Shown piece by piece: positions 12,206 through 23,640 of a DNA stretch of 64,000 bases. Positions within the stretch are counted from its first letter, which is position 1. The number at the start of each line of letters is the position of its first letter. The DNA is from Oopsacas minuta (lineage: Eukaryota > Porifera > Hexactinellida > Lyssacinosida > Leucopsacidae), in contig JAKMXF010000355.1 of the NCBI GenBank assembly GCA_024704765.1, positions 6,459-70,458 on the forward strand. Reading direction: 5' to 3'. Made by a program: the position numbers and the translations under genes. The notes below the pieces were generated by a model. That model was not told the origin of the DNA. It saw nothing but the letters and a program-made list of their open reading frames with translations, and made no database searches.

Positions 12206-13390
12206 AATTTTTGTGAAAGCATACGAAAAAATTACTGATATTACTATATAACTCTGTAGTATACATCATCCTAACCTAATTTCTGAATGCCTTTGAAATT
12301 TACTTATATTCTAGTAACACTCTGCTCATTAAAAAGATAATGTGCTACTTCCATATCCAATTAGTAATTGCACAAGATACAAATGAGGTGGAACATTTCT
12401 GATAGTATATTCGAATCTATGGGTCTGTATTAGCTTAGGATTATAATTTCGAATTTCGTTGATTTATTTGCATATTAATTTTTGTGCAACTGTGGCAGAC
12501 GTGACACATCACTAGAATCAGAACGGGAAGCTGAATTAAACCATTTGAGATTCTCAAACCTAATTAGGAAATATTTGTATAGTTGGGAATATGACGAGTT
12601 TTTAAACATATTTATCAATCTTTGAAGTGGCTCAAACATTATTTGGGTTGTGCCATGTGGCACAAATGTAAAATGCTAATATGTCAAAAGGATTTACAGA
12701 AAATTTCAAAATATACATACAGTGGTGATAGAGACCCGTAGATTTCAATTATTTCCAGGATATATAATTGTATACCGAGCTTTGTTGAAATATTTAAGCT
12801 GGTTAGTGCATATGTTGCAGGCGAAATAGATTTGCATGCGAAACGGGTTATGCCTGAAACGCGTTCCGCCAGGCGAAGTGCTTTCTTACTGTCTCATGGT
12901 TGGTTTTAATGTTCGATTACGATATCCTTACAATGATACAATTGTCTAAAGCGGAGGATCGCTTACAAATGTGATGACTGAAACTGTGACGAAAATATTA
13001 CACTTGTCAACTGTCAACTAAGTGTCTACTTGTTTAGCGTCAACAGTTATTAACGCCGAAACCTTTGGATGAATAAACTCACAATTCGTGAAGGAACCAA
13101 AATAGTATTAAATATGTAAATACATTGTGGGTAGTGATTTCTGCATTTGTTTTACATACATGAGGCCCAACAAGAAAGTTAATGTATTACATTGTTACAT
13201 ATCAACGAAATTTGAGTGAAGATGTGCCATCGGGAAGATGAATTTTATCAGTGTATTTAAGAAGTTTCAACTCCATTTTTAACTGTAGTACAACTGACGA
13301 AATTGTTGAAATTCGAATATTCTTTCTCTTACTTTTCCAAGTACAAAGGAGCAGAACGACAGAGATACTATAGCAACAAAAAGAAGTTCA
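12206..13390. other. no gene recognised
   Basis: No supported coding frame. A GC-richer patch near 12820-12890 (GAAACGGGTTATGCCTGAAACG) has no recognised function. Confidence 0.5.
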
Positions 13391-13394
13391 TGTT

Positions 13395-13850
13395 CAGAGT
13401 TACTGAACACCAATTTTTTGCTTGAATTACACTCACCTAATCCGCTGAGAACCATCGCTAAAGAGGAGTTGTTTGATCTCTGTAAAATAGTTCATTCGAA
13501 AGGAGGAAGACATCTGGGAAGAGATCGACTCTTTGCTCAACTAATGCAGGCTTTTTCGGGGAACATTGTTATGGCATTTGCCTGAATCTGTCAGGAAGGC
13601 CAGCTTCAGAAATGCCAAAATCGCTGAAAAATAAAGGTACTCATCCAATACTGACAAACAAAGTTGGATCTCGAGGACAAGTCGATCTGATTGACTTTCA
13701 GGGCCAAGCAGTTAAGTTGTTCGTCAGACAGTATATTATGCGTCTTTCTCTGTATGTTTTAGGACAAGTTCTTCTGCATGGACATCATACTTGCAAATGA
13801 AGGGTTGTGAAACAAGTTGTATGCAAGTTGTGGATGCAAGGGCTACAACC
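13395..13850 (+). pseudogene. integrase relic, SCAND3/KRBA2-like (retroelement-type)
   Basis: Decayed relic of an integrase-core protein of the kind annotated as SCAN-domain protein 3-like or KRAB-A 2-like in many animals. Readable pieces across three frames: KEELFDLCKIVHSKGGRHLG and RDRLFAQLM (the zinc/His region before the core), a CQEGQLQK-like piece, THPILTNKVGSRGQVDLIDF (start of the RNase H-like core, with the first catalytic Asp in VDLID), and a late VVKQVVCKLW segment. The rest of the core is missing and the relic ends just before the satellite array. It was probably a domesticated-type or Ginger/gypsy-derived integrase gene. Confidence 0.72.
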
Positions 13851-13904
13851 AAACGAATCAAGAATTTAAGCTCTGCTTACGTCGGGTTCACTAAAGCTTA
13901 ATAG

Positions 13905-15775
13905 AAAGTGCGAATATATACTGAGTGGACTATATTTGTCCCCGCAAAGAGCAAATATATACTGAGTGGGGTATATTTGTACCCCAATTACAAAGTGCGA
14001 ATATATACTGAGTGGGGTATATTTGTACCCCAAATACAAAGTGCGAATATATACTGAGTGGGGTATATTTGTACCCCAATTACAAAGTGCGAATATATAC
14101 TGAGTGGGGTATATTTGTACCCCAAATACAAAGTGCGAATATATACTGAGTGGGGTATATTCGTACCCAAATACAAAGTGCGAATATATACTGAGTGGGA
14201 TATATTTGTACCCCAATTACAAAGTGCGAATATATACTGAGTGGGGTATATTTGTACCCCAATTACAAAGTGCGAATATATACTGAGTGGGGTATATTTG
14301 TACCCCAATTACAAAGTGCGAATATATACTGAGTTGGGTATATTTGTACCCCAATTACAAAGTGCGAATATATACTGAGTTGGGTATATTTGTACCCCAA
14401 TTACAAAGTGCGAATATATACTGAGTGGGGTATATTTGTACCCCAATTACAAAGTGCGAATATATACTGAGTTGGGTATATTTGTACCCCAAATACAAAG
14501 TGCGAATATATACTGAGTTGGGTATATTTGTACCCCAATTACAAAGTGCGAATATATACTGAGTGGGGTATATTTGTACCCCAATTACAAAGTGCGAATA
14601 TATACTGAGTTGGGTATATTTGTACCCCAATTACAAAGTGCGAATATATACTGAGTGGGGTATATTTGTACCCCAAATACAAAGTGCGAATATATACTGA
14701 GTTGGGTATATTTGTACCCCAATTACAAAGTGCGAATATATACTGAGTGGGGTATATTTGTACCCCAAATACAAAGTGCGAATATATACTGAGTGGGGTA
14801 TATTCGTACCCAAATACAAAGTGCGAATATATACTGAGTGGGGTATATTCGTACCCAAATATAAAGTGCGAATATATACTGAGTTGGGTATATTTGTACC
14901 CCAAATACAAAGTGCGAATATATACTGAGTTGGGTATATTTGTACCCCAATTACAAAGTGCGAATATATACTGAGTGGGGTATATTTGTACCCCAATTAC
15001 AAAGTGCGAATATATACTGAGTTGGGTATATTTGTACCCCAATTACAAAGTGCGAATATATACTGAGTGGGGTATATTCGTACCCAAATACAAAGTGCGA
15101 ATATATACTGAGTGGGGTATATTTGTACCCCAATTACAAAGTGCGAATATATACTGAGTGGGGTATATTTGTACCCCAATTACAAAGTGCGAATATATAC
15201 TGAGTGGGATATATTTGTACCCCAATTACAAAGTGCGAATATATACTGAGTGGGGTATATTTGTACCCCAAATACAAAGAGCGAATATATACTGAGTGGG
15301 GTATATTTGTACCCCAATTACAAAGTGCGAATATATACTGAGTGGGGTATATTTGTACCCCAATTACAAAGTGCGAATATATACTGAGTGGGGTATATTT
15401 GTACCCCAATTACAAAGTGCGAATATATACTGAGTTGGGTATATTTGTACCCCAATTACAAAGTGCGAATATATACTGAGTGGGGTATATTTGTACCCCA
15501 ATTACAAAGTGCGAATATATACTGAGTGGGGTATATTCGTACCCAAATACAAAGTGCGAATATATACTGAGTGGGGTATATTTGTACCCAAATACAAAGT
15601 GCGAATATATACTGAGTGGGGTATATTCGTACCCAAATACAAAGTGCGAATATATACTGAGTGGGGTATATTTGTACCCCAAATACAAAGTGCGAATATA
15701 TACTGAGTGGGGTCTATTCGTAGCCCAAATACAAAGTGCGAATATATACTGAGTGGGATATGTTCGTACCCCAAG
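13905..15775 (-). repeat. 46-bp satellite, main array (~40 units)
   Basis: Reverse orientation of the left-edge satellite. Units begin ...GAATATATACTGAGTGGGGT and continue TATATTTGTACCCCAATTAC. Variants recur in groups: CCCCAATTAC versus CCCCAAATAC spacers, GAGTTGGG versus GAGTGGGG, and a 45-bp form with TATTCGTACCCAAATAC clustered at 14150, 14810-14860, 15070 and 15530-15640. This indicates local expansion of subtypes. Edge units are degenerate (13905-13975 and 15700-15775), as expected for a satellite. Confidence 0.97.
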
Positions 15776-17086
15776 ATTTTTTACTCCACCTAGTCCATTT
15801 ACGTGGTCTTTTTTCACATAGTCTTAGTTGGGTTAAGATATATCCGTTTTATATATCACTGTTTTGCATTTTTATCATACATCTGGTCTCAAGTACCAAA
15901 ATTTTCTTATAAATATTTTTTGGGACCCTTTTGCTATAATGACGTCATACTTTTAAATGTTTTGGTTCTATCACTTTTTCTTGCTACTGTTCTTAGAAAC
16001 GATGTTAAATACATCATAGCTCGGAAAACGAGATACCGTGCACCACTTGTTAGCACTTTCTAAACTCACATATATCGAAATATCGAAGATGGCAGTTGTT
16101 TGTTTGGCTACAGTATACAATATCCGTAAGAGAATTTCGAGTGGTTCTTCCCTCCGGCATAAAGCAGGTGCTGGTAGACCTCGTACCCTTCGCAATTCAA
16201 TTAAAAAGAGTTTGGCTGCGCATATTCAACATAACCCACATATGTCTTTGAGATCTCTTGCCTCAAACCTTGATCCAAACGTCTCACACGAAACAGTTCG
16301 TAGAGGTTTGAAAGATATGTCCTACTCTAAACCCTACCCTACTCTAGCCCCAATGTTGAATGAAATGCACTATGTTTATCGTGTCAAGTGGGCTAGAAAG
16401 TACAAATACCCTGTTAAAGATTGGGCCAAGACCATCTTTGTAGATGAAATGTCGATATGGCTGGCTAGAGGAAGGATAAGAATGTGGACTAAGGGAGGAA
16501 AAAAAGATTATGTCGAACAACAAAACATTCCCCCAAAATCAACGTTTGGGCGGCTTTTTCATCTATGGGAGTTTTTCCACTCTGTATATTTAAGGAAAAC
16601 ATGAATAGCCAGTTATTTATTTCGATAATGGAAGGTCACTTAGTAAGGCAGGCAGAGGTTTTTCATGGTAATGACTGGAGATTGGTAATGGATAACGATC
16701 CAAAACATACTTCAAAATTAACCAGACAGTGGATCGAGAAAAATGTACCAAATAAGATGCCATGGCCATCACAAAGCCCGGATATGAATCCGATAGAAAA
16801 CCTATTTGGATGGTTGAAGCAAACAATTGTGAAAAAGGGGCCCAAGACAATAGCAGAATTAAAATGCACGTTGGAAGAGATTTGGGGCAACATAGAGCCA
16901 GAATTCCTTATTCCATATTGGAAGTCAATGACGTCTCGCTGTAATCGGATCATAGAGGGGAGTGGAGAAAGTATTAATTATTAAATTTTATGATATTTTT
17001 ATGTATTTCTTTGATTATAAGACCTCCTCCTAATATCATAGTAGAAATATATACCCAGAAATTCTAAATAATTAGCTGACAGACTG
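15776..17086 (+). mobile_element. Tc1-like (DD34E) element, 5' end missing
   Basis: Only the right terminus can be read: ...AATTAGCTGACAGACTG at 17086 followed by TA. Its CAGTCTGTCA end is the same type as the complete element at 59380-60763. The left terminus is not visible and was probably lost at the junction with the satellite array, so the left coordinate is approximate. Confidence 0.7.
16050..16984 (+). pseudogene. Tc1 transposase, one frameshift
   Basis: DD34E transposase. The first frame holds the end of the DNA-binding domain (AVVCLATVYNIRKRISSGSS), a GRPR-type AT-hook (GAGRPRTLRN), the second helix-turn-helix and the first catalytic Asp in IFVDEMSIWLARGR. A frameshift around 16560 moves to the second frame, which holds RLVMDNDPKHTSKLTRQW (second Asp) and SPDMNPIENLFGWLK, with the Glu 34 residues after that Asp. 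It ends GESINY-stop at 16984. It is closest in this window to the Tc1 at 59380-60763. The native start codon is not visible. Confidence 0.9.
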
Positions 17087-17589
17087 TATCTTGTCCTTAT
17101 GAACATGTATCAGCATTCACCAATTTATCCTCGATTGGGCTGTTGTAGTTCATAGCCACGTCTTCAACCTCCGGAGTATACTGAAGCTCGGGTGATGGAG
17201 GTGTCATATCACCCACAAGTTGCAGTTAGCAGGAGAGTGAAACTGCTGACCTGGACAAGACTGAAGAACCTGTAAATCACGCAGCTAAACTACGGAAGCA
17301 GATCCTGCTTGCTTGATTTCAGAGAGCCCCTGACAACCACTCCGGTCATTCTTCAGCGTCCATTTGGTAACCAACAGAGAGCATTCTGTTCATCTTGGTG
17401 AAATTTTTGGGATAGGGTATGCAGAAGACTAAGAACAGAAGGATGTTACAAATTGTTTTCACTATAATATGGTATCTTGGTAGCAAGGTATTGCTTTGCG
17501 TGGACAGTATATAAATGGAGATGACATAGGTGAGAGAGGGGAGACATTTTCAAACTTTTATTCAACCTCTCGACACACGTGATGAAGAT
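17087..17589. other. no gene recognised
   Basis: Low coding signal. It may include the eroded N-terminal region of the hAT relic that follows, but no zinc-finger motif could be read. Confidence 0.5.
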
Positions 17590-18400
17590 AATTTTAACTG
17601 ATCATGGTAGATGAAACGCCAGATCTGTCTAATACAGAACAGATGGTCCTATGCATACGTTATGAATATAATGATCCGTAAGTACATGAAGATGTGATAG
17701 GGCTCCACAGCTTAGAGTCCACTTCTACAAACATGTTAGTTTCATAAATTACAGACATTCTGCTTCGCTTAAATCTCAAAATTAATCACTGTAGTGGCCA
17801 ATGCTATGATGTAGCCTGCAATATGTCAAGAGTACGGTCAGGTGTCGCAAAAACCCACTTTTACTTTTATCCTGTGTCAAACACGCTGGACTGTGAGTAT
17901 TGAAGTATTAGCATCAATAACTTTGAATTTTGAAGCGCTACGGTTAATATGGTGTTGCAAAGGATGCCACAAAAGACACTGAAATGAGGACACCAATAGG
18001 AAGGAGGGGTTCCCTATCAAATGGAGAAGTTTGAAAATGCTATTACACTTGGACGAAAGCTGCTCAATATATTAGACAACACATCCCGTTCTCTGCAAGT
18101 AAGAGACATTTCAGCATATATGTACGAAAGCTAGTTAAAATGACGTTCAAATATCTGTCCAACAGCCCCATCTATCAGAAGCAATAAAGGAAGTTGTTGA
18201 ATTTGATGATGCTGACTTTAGCCATCCAGACTGTCTCCCAAACACAACTGAAAGTCCTTCATATCACTGATAGAATACGAGTCAATAGTTACACACTGTA
18301 AATGTTCAGTAATTGCAGAGAAGGTATTCTCCTCTGAAATAAATCAAGCAGTCAATATTATTCTTGTAATGCCAGTAGCTAACTTTGTAAACGTGCAATT
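17590..18400 (+). pseudogene. hAT transposase relic (ZMYM1/DUF4371 type)
   Basis: A strongly decayed hAT transposase readable by frame switching: MVDETPDLSNTEQMVLCIRY (first catalytic block), ...VIGLHSLESTSTN, LLRLNLKISHCSGQCYD and ACNMS with VRSGVAK (second catalytic block), and near the end AVNIILVMPVANF, which corresponds to the start of the hAT C-terminal dimerisation region. The order and spacing match this family. Multiple stops and frameshifts make it inactive. Confidence 0.75.
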
Positions 18401-18456
18401 GCATCGTCTCTACGCCCCTGCTAACTCGATTGAGACTTCGCCTGTGGCAGAAATAG

Positions 18457-18660
18457 GCCGCCCAGGGACGTCACAACGGGGGGGCATAGGGGCAATACCA
18501 CCCTCCTTGCAAAATCTCGTGCCCGTGGCAATGCCACCTTGGTAAATTCTACTTCAGTTTCTATGAACTTCCACACCCCGAGCATGCTTCGTTGGCTCAA
18601 ATTGCAAACTGTCAAATTTCGGCTTATTTTGCTATCATCTTACCATGAAAATTATGTAAT
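18457..18660 (+). repeat. CAGGGACGTCAC-family non-autonomous element, copy 1
   Basis: Begins CAGGGACGTCACAACGGGGG, then GGCA-rich sequence, AAAATCTCGTGCC and GTTGGCTCAAATT. The minus strand of 61600-61796 carries the same landmarks in the same order. The GC-rich CAGGGACGTCAC...GGGG end resembles hAT-type non-autonomous ends. The right boundary is uncertain. Confidence 0.65.
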
Positions 18661-18829
18661 CCAAATATCAGGTATGGACCTAAGTATTATTTTTGAGTTT
18701 TCCTATGATCATATGTATCCATCATATATATACAGGGTGTAACGAAAGTTTTGACACCCTAGATAATTCATTAAAACTTATAATATATTTGAGTGATTCA
18801 AAATATTATCGGTTTATATATGAACCATT

Positions 18830-19719
18830 TCATTCTAATACTATTCTTTTACGTTCCGGCATGCTAGCCACTAAATTCTCTAAAATACTTGGGCTAATGT
18901 CTCTCCATGCTGATTTGACTGTTTCTATTAGCTGTTCACACCTTGTGATTTGGCCCTCTTCATTAACCTTCGCTTTCACTATTCCACGAAGGTTTTCAAT
19001 GGTTGAAGTCAGGAGTTTTCCCAGGCCATTTAATCTTACGCCAGAAAGCATTTAAATGATCTTGACACCACTTCTGCGTTGCATTGGCCGTGTGCTGGTG
19101 CAACATCTTGCATGAAGATGAATTCGGACATATTTTCCAACATTGGCAGTTCCAAAACCAATCCATTATTTCGACAACGGTGAACTGCCTCCATACAATT
19201 CTTGGCCAAAAAATTTGATCAATGTAGTATGCACTATTTATTGTTTGCCCTTGAGAGATTATATGCAGTACTGAAAGTGCCTGATATGACATCATGCCCC
19301 ACACATGAATCTTTGCTGAAAATTAACTGAAAATACCGAAGGAACATCTTGCTTATTCTTTGCCCAAACCCGATTATTTGTTTGTTTGGGGTTGCAAAGA
19401 GCTGGAAAGGAGAATCATCTGACCAGAGAACTTTTTTCCAGTCGTTAACTGTCCAATTTTGATGCTTCCGAGCAAAGCTTAGACGATCTTGGATGTTCTT
19501 TTGAGATAATCGAGGTATTTCTTGCCTTTTGAAAGACCTAACGCCCACAGATTCGGTCAAATGACGATACACACACATATGAGATACAGGATTGCCTCTA
19601 TTCTTCAATCTCTGTGCAATTTTTCTTGTGGATTGCCTGCATTTACTGAGTGACTTGGAAATAACAATTTTATCCGCCCGTTTCAAAATAGGAGGCCTCC
19701 CTGAACGAGGTTTAGTCAC
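18830..19719 (-). pseudogene. Tc1 transposase, multiple frameshifts
   Basis: The frame from 19719 holds the GRPP AT-hook, the second helix-turn-helix (KCRQSTRKIAQRLKNRG) and WKKVLWSDDSPFQLFATP (first catalytic Asp; the usual Glu after it is Asp). The next frame, with HVWGMMSYQALS-like sequence, leads to a damaged second block: the QDVAPAH and TANATQKWCQDH halves lie in different frames. The last frame holds STIENLRGIVKAKV, keeping the catalytic Glu, and ends near 18830. At least three frame changes. The N-terminal paired-like domain upstream of 19719 is only partly readable. Confidence 0.88.
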
Positions 19720-19971
19720 TAATGAACTACCTTTTTATACAAACTAGACCATTGTTTCACCGAAGAGATTGAAATATTCAAGTCTTGGGCCACTTCTTCT
19801 GTGTGAGCCCTGCATCTAGCATGCCTATAGCTCGAGAACGAAGCAAGATTCCATGATCACAGACATCCATCAATACGAATTGATGTAACAATGTTAAAAT
19901 TGGAAAAATTCAAATATTTGAATACTACAAGTAATTAATGTAGTCAGAAATAATCTAAAGTACTATAACTA

Positions 19972-20883
19972 CAGTCAGGGGACAAAAGTATTCGAACACG
20001 CAAATATATTGTCATAAATTGTATACTCTTTCCCGCTCCTATATATTGTGTAGTCTATATTCGTAGCTGCTATCTAGTAATTTGCATAGAATAACACATG
20101 TTTTCACGAATTTCAAAAAAATATTTTCGATTCACACTTTTTGAAGGTGTTGATTATGAATAATTATTAGATAATTATTGATATTCAAAATATGTGGTAA
20201 TTCAGAGCCTATTAAGAGTCTGTAATTTCTGACTTGATATTTGAATTCTACGTAGGCGAGTTACCCCAATTTGACATTTGCAATCGGATTGAACAATTTA
20301 TACCAAAGGTATAGGAGAATTTCAATTTGTCCCACTTGTGCCACTTTTTTCAAAAAGCACAGGTGGCAGGAAAAAGCGCCACTACAGGGAAATCAACTAG
20401 GGTTAGGAGGAATAAGTCGAAGTGATATTTTCGAATGATATGACTATGCTAACCCTTGAATTCCAAAATAACCTCTTGGCAGCGGCCACTTGTGCCACCT
20501 TTGGCAAAAGGTGGTATGAATGGCACAAATTGAAATTCATCTATAACTCTGGTAAAGATTGTTCAATCCGATTGGAATTTTCAATCTGGGGTAACTCGCC
20601 CACATAGAATTAAATATCAAGTCAGAAATTATAGATTCTTAATAGGCTTTGAATTACCACATATTTTGATTATCAATAATTATTTAATAATTATTAATAA
20701 TTAACACCTTCAAAAAGTGTAAATCGAGAATATTTTTTTGAAATTCCTGAAAAACATAAGTTATTCTATGCAAATTACTAGATAGCACCTACGAATATAG
20801 ACTACACACTATATAGGAGCGGGAAAGAGTATATAATCTATGAAAATATATTTGCGTGTTCGAATACTTTTGTCTCCTGACTG
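19972..20883. mobile_element. 912-bp foldback MITE with ~390-bp inverted arms
   Basis: Flanked by TA on both sides. Ends CAGTCAGGGGACAAAAGTAT and its inverse ATACTTTTGTCTCCTGACTG. The arms match almost continuously inward (AGGAGCGGGAAAGAGTAT, GTAATTTGCATAGAATAAC, CACTTTTTGAAGGTGTT, ATTGAACAATC...) to about 20365 and 20495, leaving a loop of ~130 bp. It has Tc1-like TA targeting, no coding frame, and is inserted in the 5' part of the Tc1 at 18733-20982. A transcript would fold into a long double-stranded hairpin. Confidence 0.92.
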
Positions 20884-21174
20884 TATATTTAAGAAAAGTA
20901 GAAGAAACAAACTATGTATGTTTCATTAGTATTCAAGATTTTCATAGGAAATAAAAGGTATCAACACTTTCGTTAGACCCTGTATATGCGCAATAGACAC
21001 TCATCTTGATCTTGTTACCAACTATATCGAATTTGTGCTACTCCCAGATTGCATAGCCACACACGCCACTACCCAGCTGTATAGTTATACCCAACTAGAA
21101 ACATATAGCTCATCCACTAGGCATGCAACCTGCTAAACCCGTGAAAATTCCTTGCTACTCGTCCTACCCTCTGG

Positions 21175-21381
21175 AAACTACATTAGAGGCACATCTTCAA
21201 TGGTTTCTCTCCCCTCTCTAAATAGTTGGGCCCACCTTCTGGCGGTGGAATAGGTAAGGGCTTGGTCGCCACTAATCTCCAAGAGATCGTTGTGAATGTT
21301 TGTATTAAGGTCTTTCAATGAGGAACGAAAAATGTTATACGCTCTTAGATTTTGCTCATTCATTGACCATTTTGAAGCCAT
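21175..21381 (-). pseudogene. mariner N-terminal fragment
   Basis: An isolated 67-codon fragment with MNEQNLRAYNIFRSSLKDLN and a second helix-turn-helix (YSTARRWAQLFREGRETIED), the mariner paired-like DNA-binding region. The frame ends where the linker motif should begin and no catalytic domain follows. It is a different subfamily from the mariner copies at 7255-8363 and 62831-64000. Confidence 0.75.
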
Positions 21382-21537
21382 AATTGTATAAGTAGCTAAA
21401 CCGACAAGATTGAAAGATAAGAACTTTGAAATGAGTTCATGATAACTTCTATTTTGGAGTTGTGGTTAATAGAGAATTGATGAAACTGTATGGAATAAGA
21501 TTAATGTGTGTAGTTATATAAATATTAGAATCAATAA

Positions 21538-22172
21538 TGACACTGTACAACAAATTTTCATTTTGAAAATAAAACAAGAACCTGATTAGGTCTCTATAGT
21601 CAATTAGGATCTGATTCCGAATATAAATAAAGTTATGCTCAATCACGCATGAATTTTATAGAATTCAACTCACAAATTGAGAAAATGGGATATATTACCA
21701 AAATATGTTTACATAAATATCAACTAGTCATGTAAAACTTGAGAGGATTTTAAATTCGCAGTTATGTTGAACTCATTTATTAGAAGAAATAGCTCAGTAT
21801 TGGCTAAACCTTTTATTTATATTTTATTTTACGATATTTTGTGATTTTTCTCATTTTTTGTATGTAGATTTAGATTTCGTTAATAAAATGACCAATTTTT
21901 TGCCTATACTAGCTCGTTCTGGTAGTTATTTGCTCTAAATACTATGTAGTTAATAATTTTCATAGGTTTTACATGACTAGATGATATTTCGATGTATAAT
22001 TTTGCAAATAGTTATAATTTCCCATTTTGCATGTTGAATTCTATATAATGGTACCTGATTAAGCAAAACTGTATTCATGTTCGAAATTAGGAGATCCTAA
22101 TTGGCAATAGAAACCTAATCAGGTTCTCGGTTTTTTTTCCAAAATGATAATTTCTTGAACTGTGTAATTCGT
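21538..22172. mobile_element. 635-bp foldback element with ~205-bp inverted arms
   Basis: The left arm (~21538-21742) and right arm (~21963-22172) are inverted copies. Examples: AGAACCTGATTAGGTCTCTA against the complement of TAGAAACCTAATCAGGTTCT, and ACTAGTCATGTAAAACTTG against GTTTTACATGACTAG. A ~220-bp unmatched loop lies between. Terminal bases are not resolved to a clear motif, so the superfamily is unknown. Confidence 0.8.
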
Positions 22173-23440
22173 GATCAGTAAGTTAAAGGACCGAAGTAGA
22201 TCGCACTCCCTCAATTCAGTATTTACCAGAATCCATCAAGATTGTAAAATTGGGATCTTGATGACGCATTTAGTCAAGTTCGTGGAAATGATACTGAAGT
22301 TCTACTCATTTAAAGTAATACTGGTGACCACGCTCCAATACGTTCATAGAATATGGGATCACTGGTGATTGAGTTTATCAGCAGCGCTGTCACCAGTGGT
22401 TCTCTAGTTTCCACAAATTTTAAGAATTAGGAACACCAGTGAACTACATTTCGACGAACTCGGCTCGAGATATCAATAATGATAGCAATATTAAATAGAT
22501 TGTGTTAATGGTGTCACCAGCGGTAGCGGGTAGTTTCTCCATATGCTATGGAAGCACTAGTGAGCCTAATAATCACGTACTTACGGAAGTGTAGTTACCT
22601 TGGAAGTTTGAAACACGGGTTACCAAACTTCGTCAATTATATGAAAATTGAGGCTGCCACATGAACAATTACAGAGTTTCACTGAACTATGTATAATGAC
22701 AACCAAAAATATTCAAGTAAATTTATCAATACAAAAAGGAATATCATATTTGTTGTTCCAAGTTATTGATAAATATACATCGGAAATAAGACAAACTTAC
22801 TTGTCTGTTTCTTTTTGCATACTGACATTAAATGTTCGCTGAAAGAGAAAATTAGGTTCTAATTTAATTCAATAAATGATGGAATAAATTAAATATGTTA
22901 ATAAAGCCTAATGAATATACGACTAAATATTGAGTATATAATACCAGACTTCATAGTGCATAAACTGATTACAAAATACATGTACGTTGGCATGGGTGGA
23001 AGCATAAGATTTGTAAAATTTCAGAATAACCAAATCTGCAATCAACATGTGGGAATTTAGTCATACAGCTGCAATCAGGTTTTTTACCCCTTGAATGGAC
23101 GAAAAAAAGAAATACCCGATAGGCAAAGAAACCATGAGGAAAATATATTAGATTTAAACCTTTATGGTTAGTAAGTTGGACGAATAAAACGATTTCGACT
23201 GTAATGCCTCTGAAGATATATCGTCAAAAAATTCGAAATTCCGATAAATTAACTAGAAATAATCATAATATTTCAGTTCTTTCTAGCTCAATATACATAA
23301 TAGTCTCATAGCGCTGTACAGACAACATATACAAGTTCATAAGCATAGTACAAGTAGAAGATAAAATGAGAAGTAGAGTATATCTTGCAAAAAATTAAGA
23401 AATATCATTTATCAATTGTCGCTTTGTGTATACATCTCAA
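22173..23440. other. no gene recognised; local CACTGGTGA/CACCAGTG boxes
   Basis: Noncoding AT-rich sequence. Between 22340 and 22565 several copies of CACTGGTG/CACCAGTG-like boxes occur in both orientations (ATCACTGGTGA, GTCACCAGTGG, ACACCAGTGAA, GTCACCAGCGG). Meaning unknown. Confidence 0.45.
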
Positions 23441-23640
23441 CTAAAACCATAATAGATTCTCATCATTAGTGAATAAATACGTTTTAACCTTTTTCTTGAA
23501 TATATTCACTGATGGAGATTGTCGAATACAGATCGGTACAGAGTTCCACAATTTAGGAGCAATTATGGAAAACGCTCTTCCACCATAAAATTCTTTATTA
23601 TGTTTCTGTATGTACAAGTCATTCACAGTTCCGCTGGTAC
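23441..23640 (-). pseudogene. LINE reverse transcriptase, C-terminal fragment
   Basis: A fragment containing GGRAFSIIAPKLWNSVPICI, then RQSPSVNIFKKKVKTYLF. This is the standard C-terminal end of non-LTR (CR1/L2/RTE-like) reverse transcriptase proteins. No upstream RT palm survives. On the minus strand it directly follows the broken end of a Tc1 gene, so it is a 5'-truncated LINE insertion, as is usual for LINE copies. Confidence 0.85.

Larger units (their letters stand above)
18733..20982 (-). mobile_element. Tc1-like (DD34E) element carrying a nested MITE
   Basis: Left end TA|CAGGGTGTAACGAAAGTTTT. The right end, read on the minus strand, is CAGGGTCTAACGAAAGTGTT, followed by TA at 20983. The transposase lies at 18830-19719. 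The long 5' part is due to the 912-bp hairpin element at 19972-20883. Confidence 0.92.

Noticed and set aside
14058-15752. Plus-strand 'proteins' over the main satellite array
   Set aside because: Shadow frames of the same stop-poor repeat.
13866-15817. Long open frames (up to 167 codons) on both strands in the satellite
   Set aside because: The 46-bp unit lacks stops in several frames, so three units give a repeating 46-residue pattern. The same happens in all frames and orientations, which is expected of a tandem repeat, not a gene.
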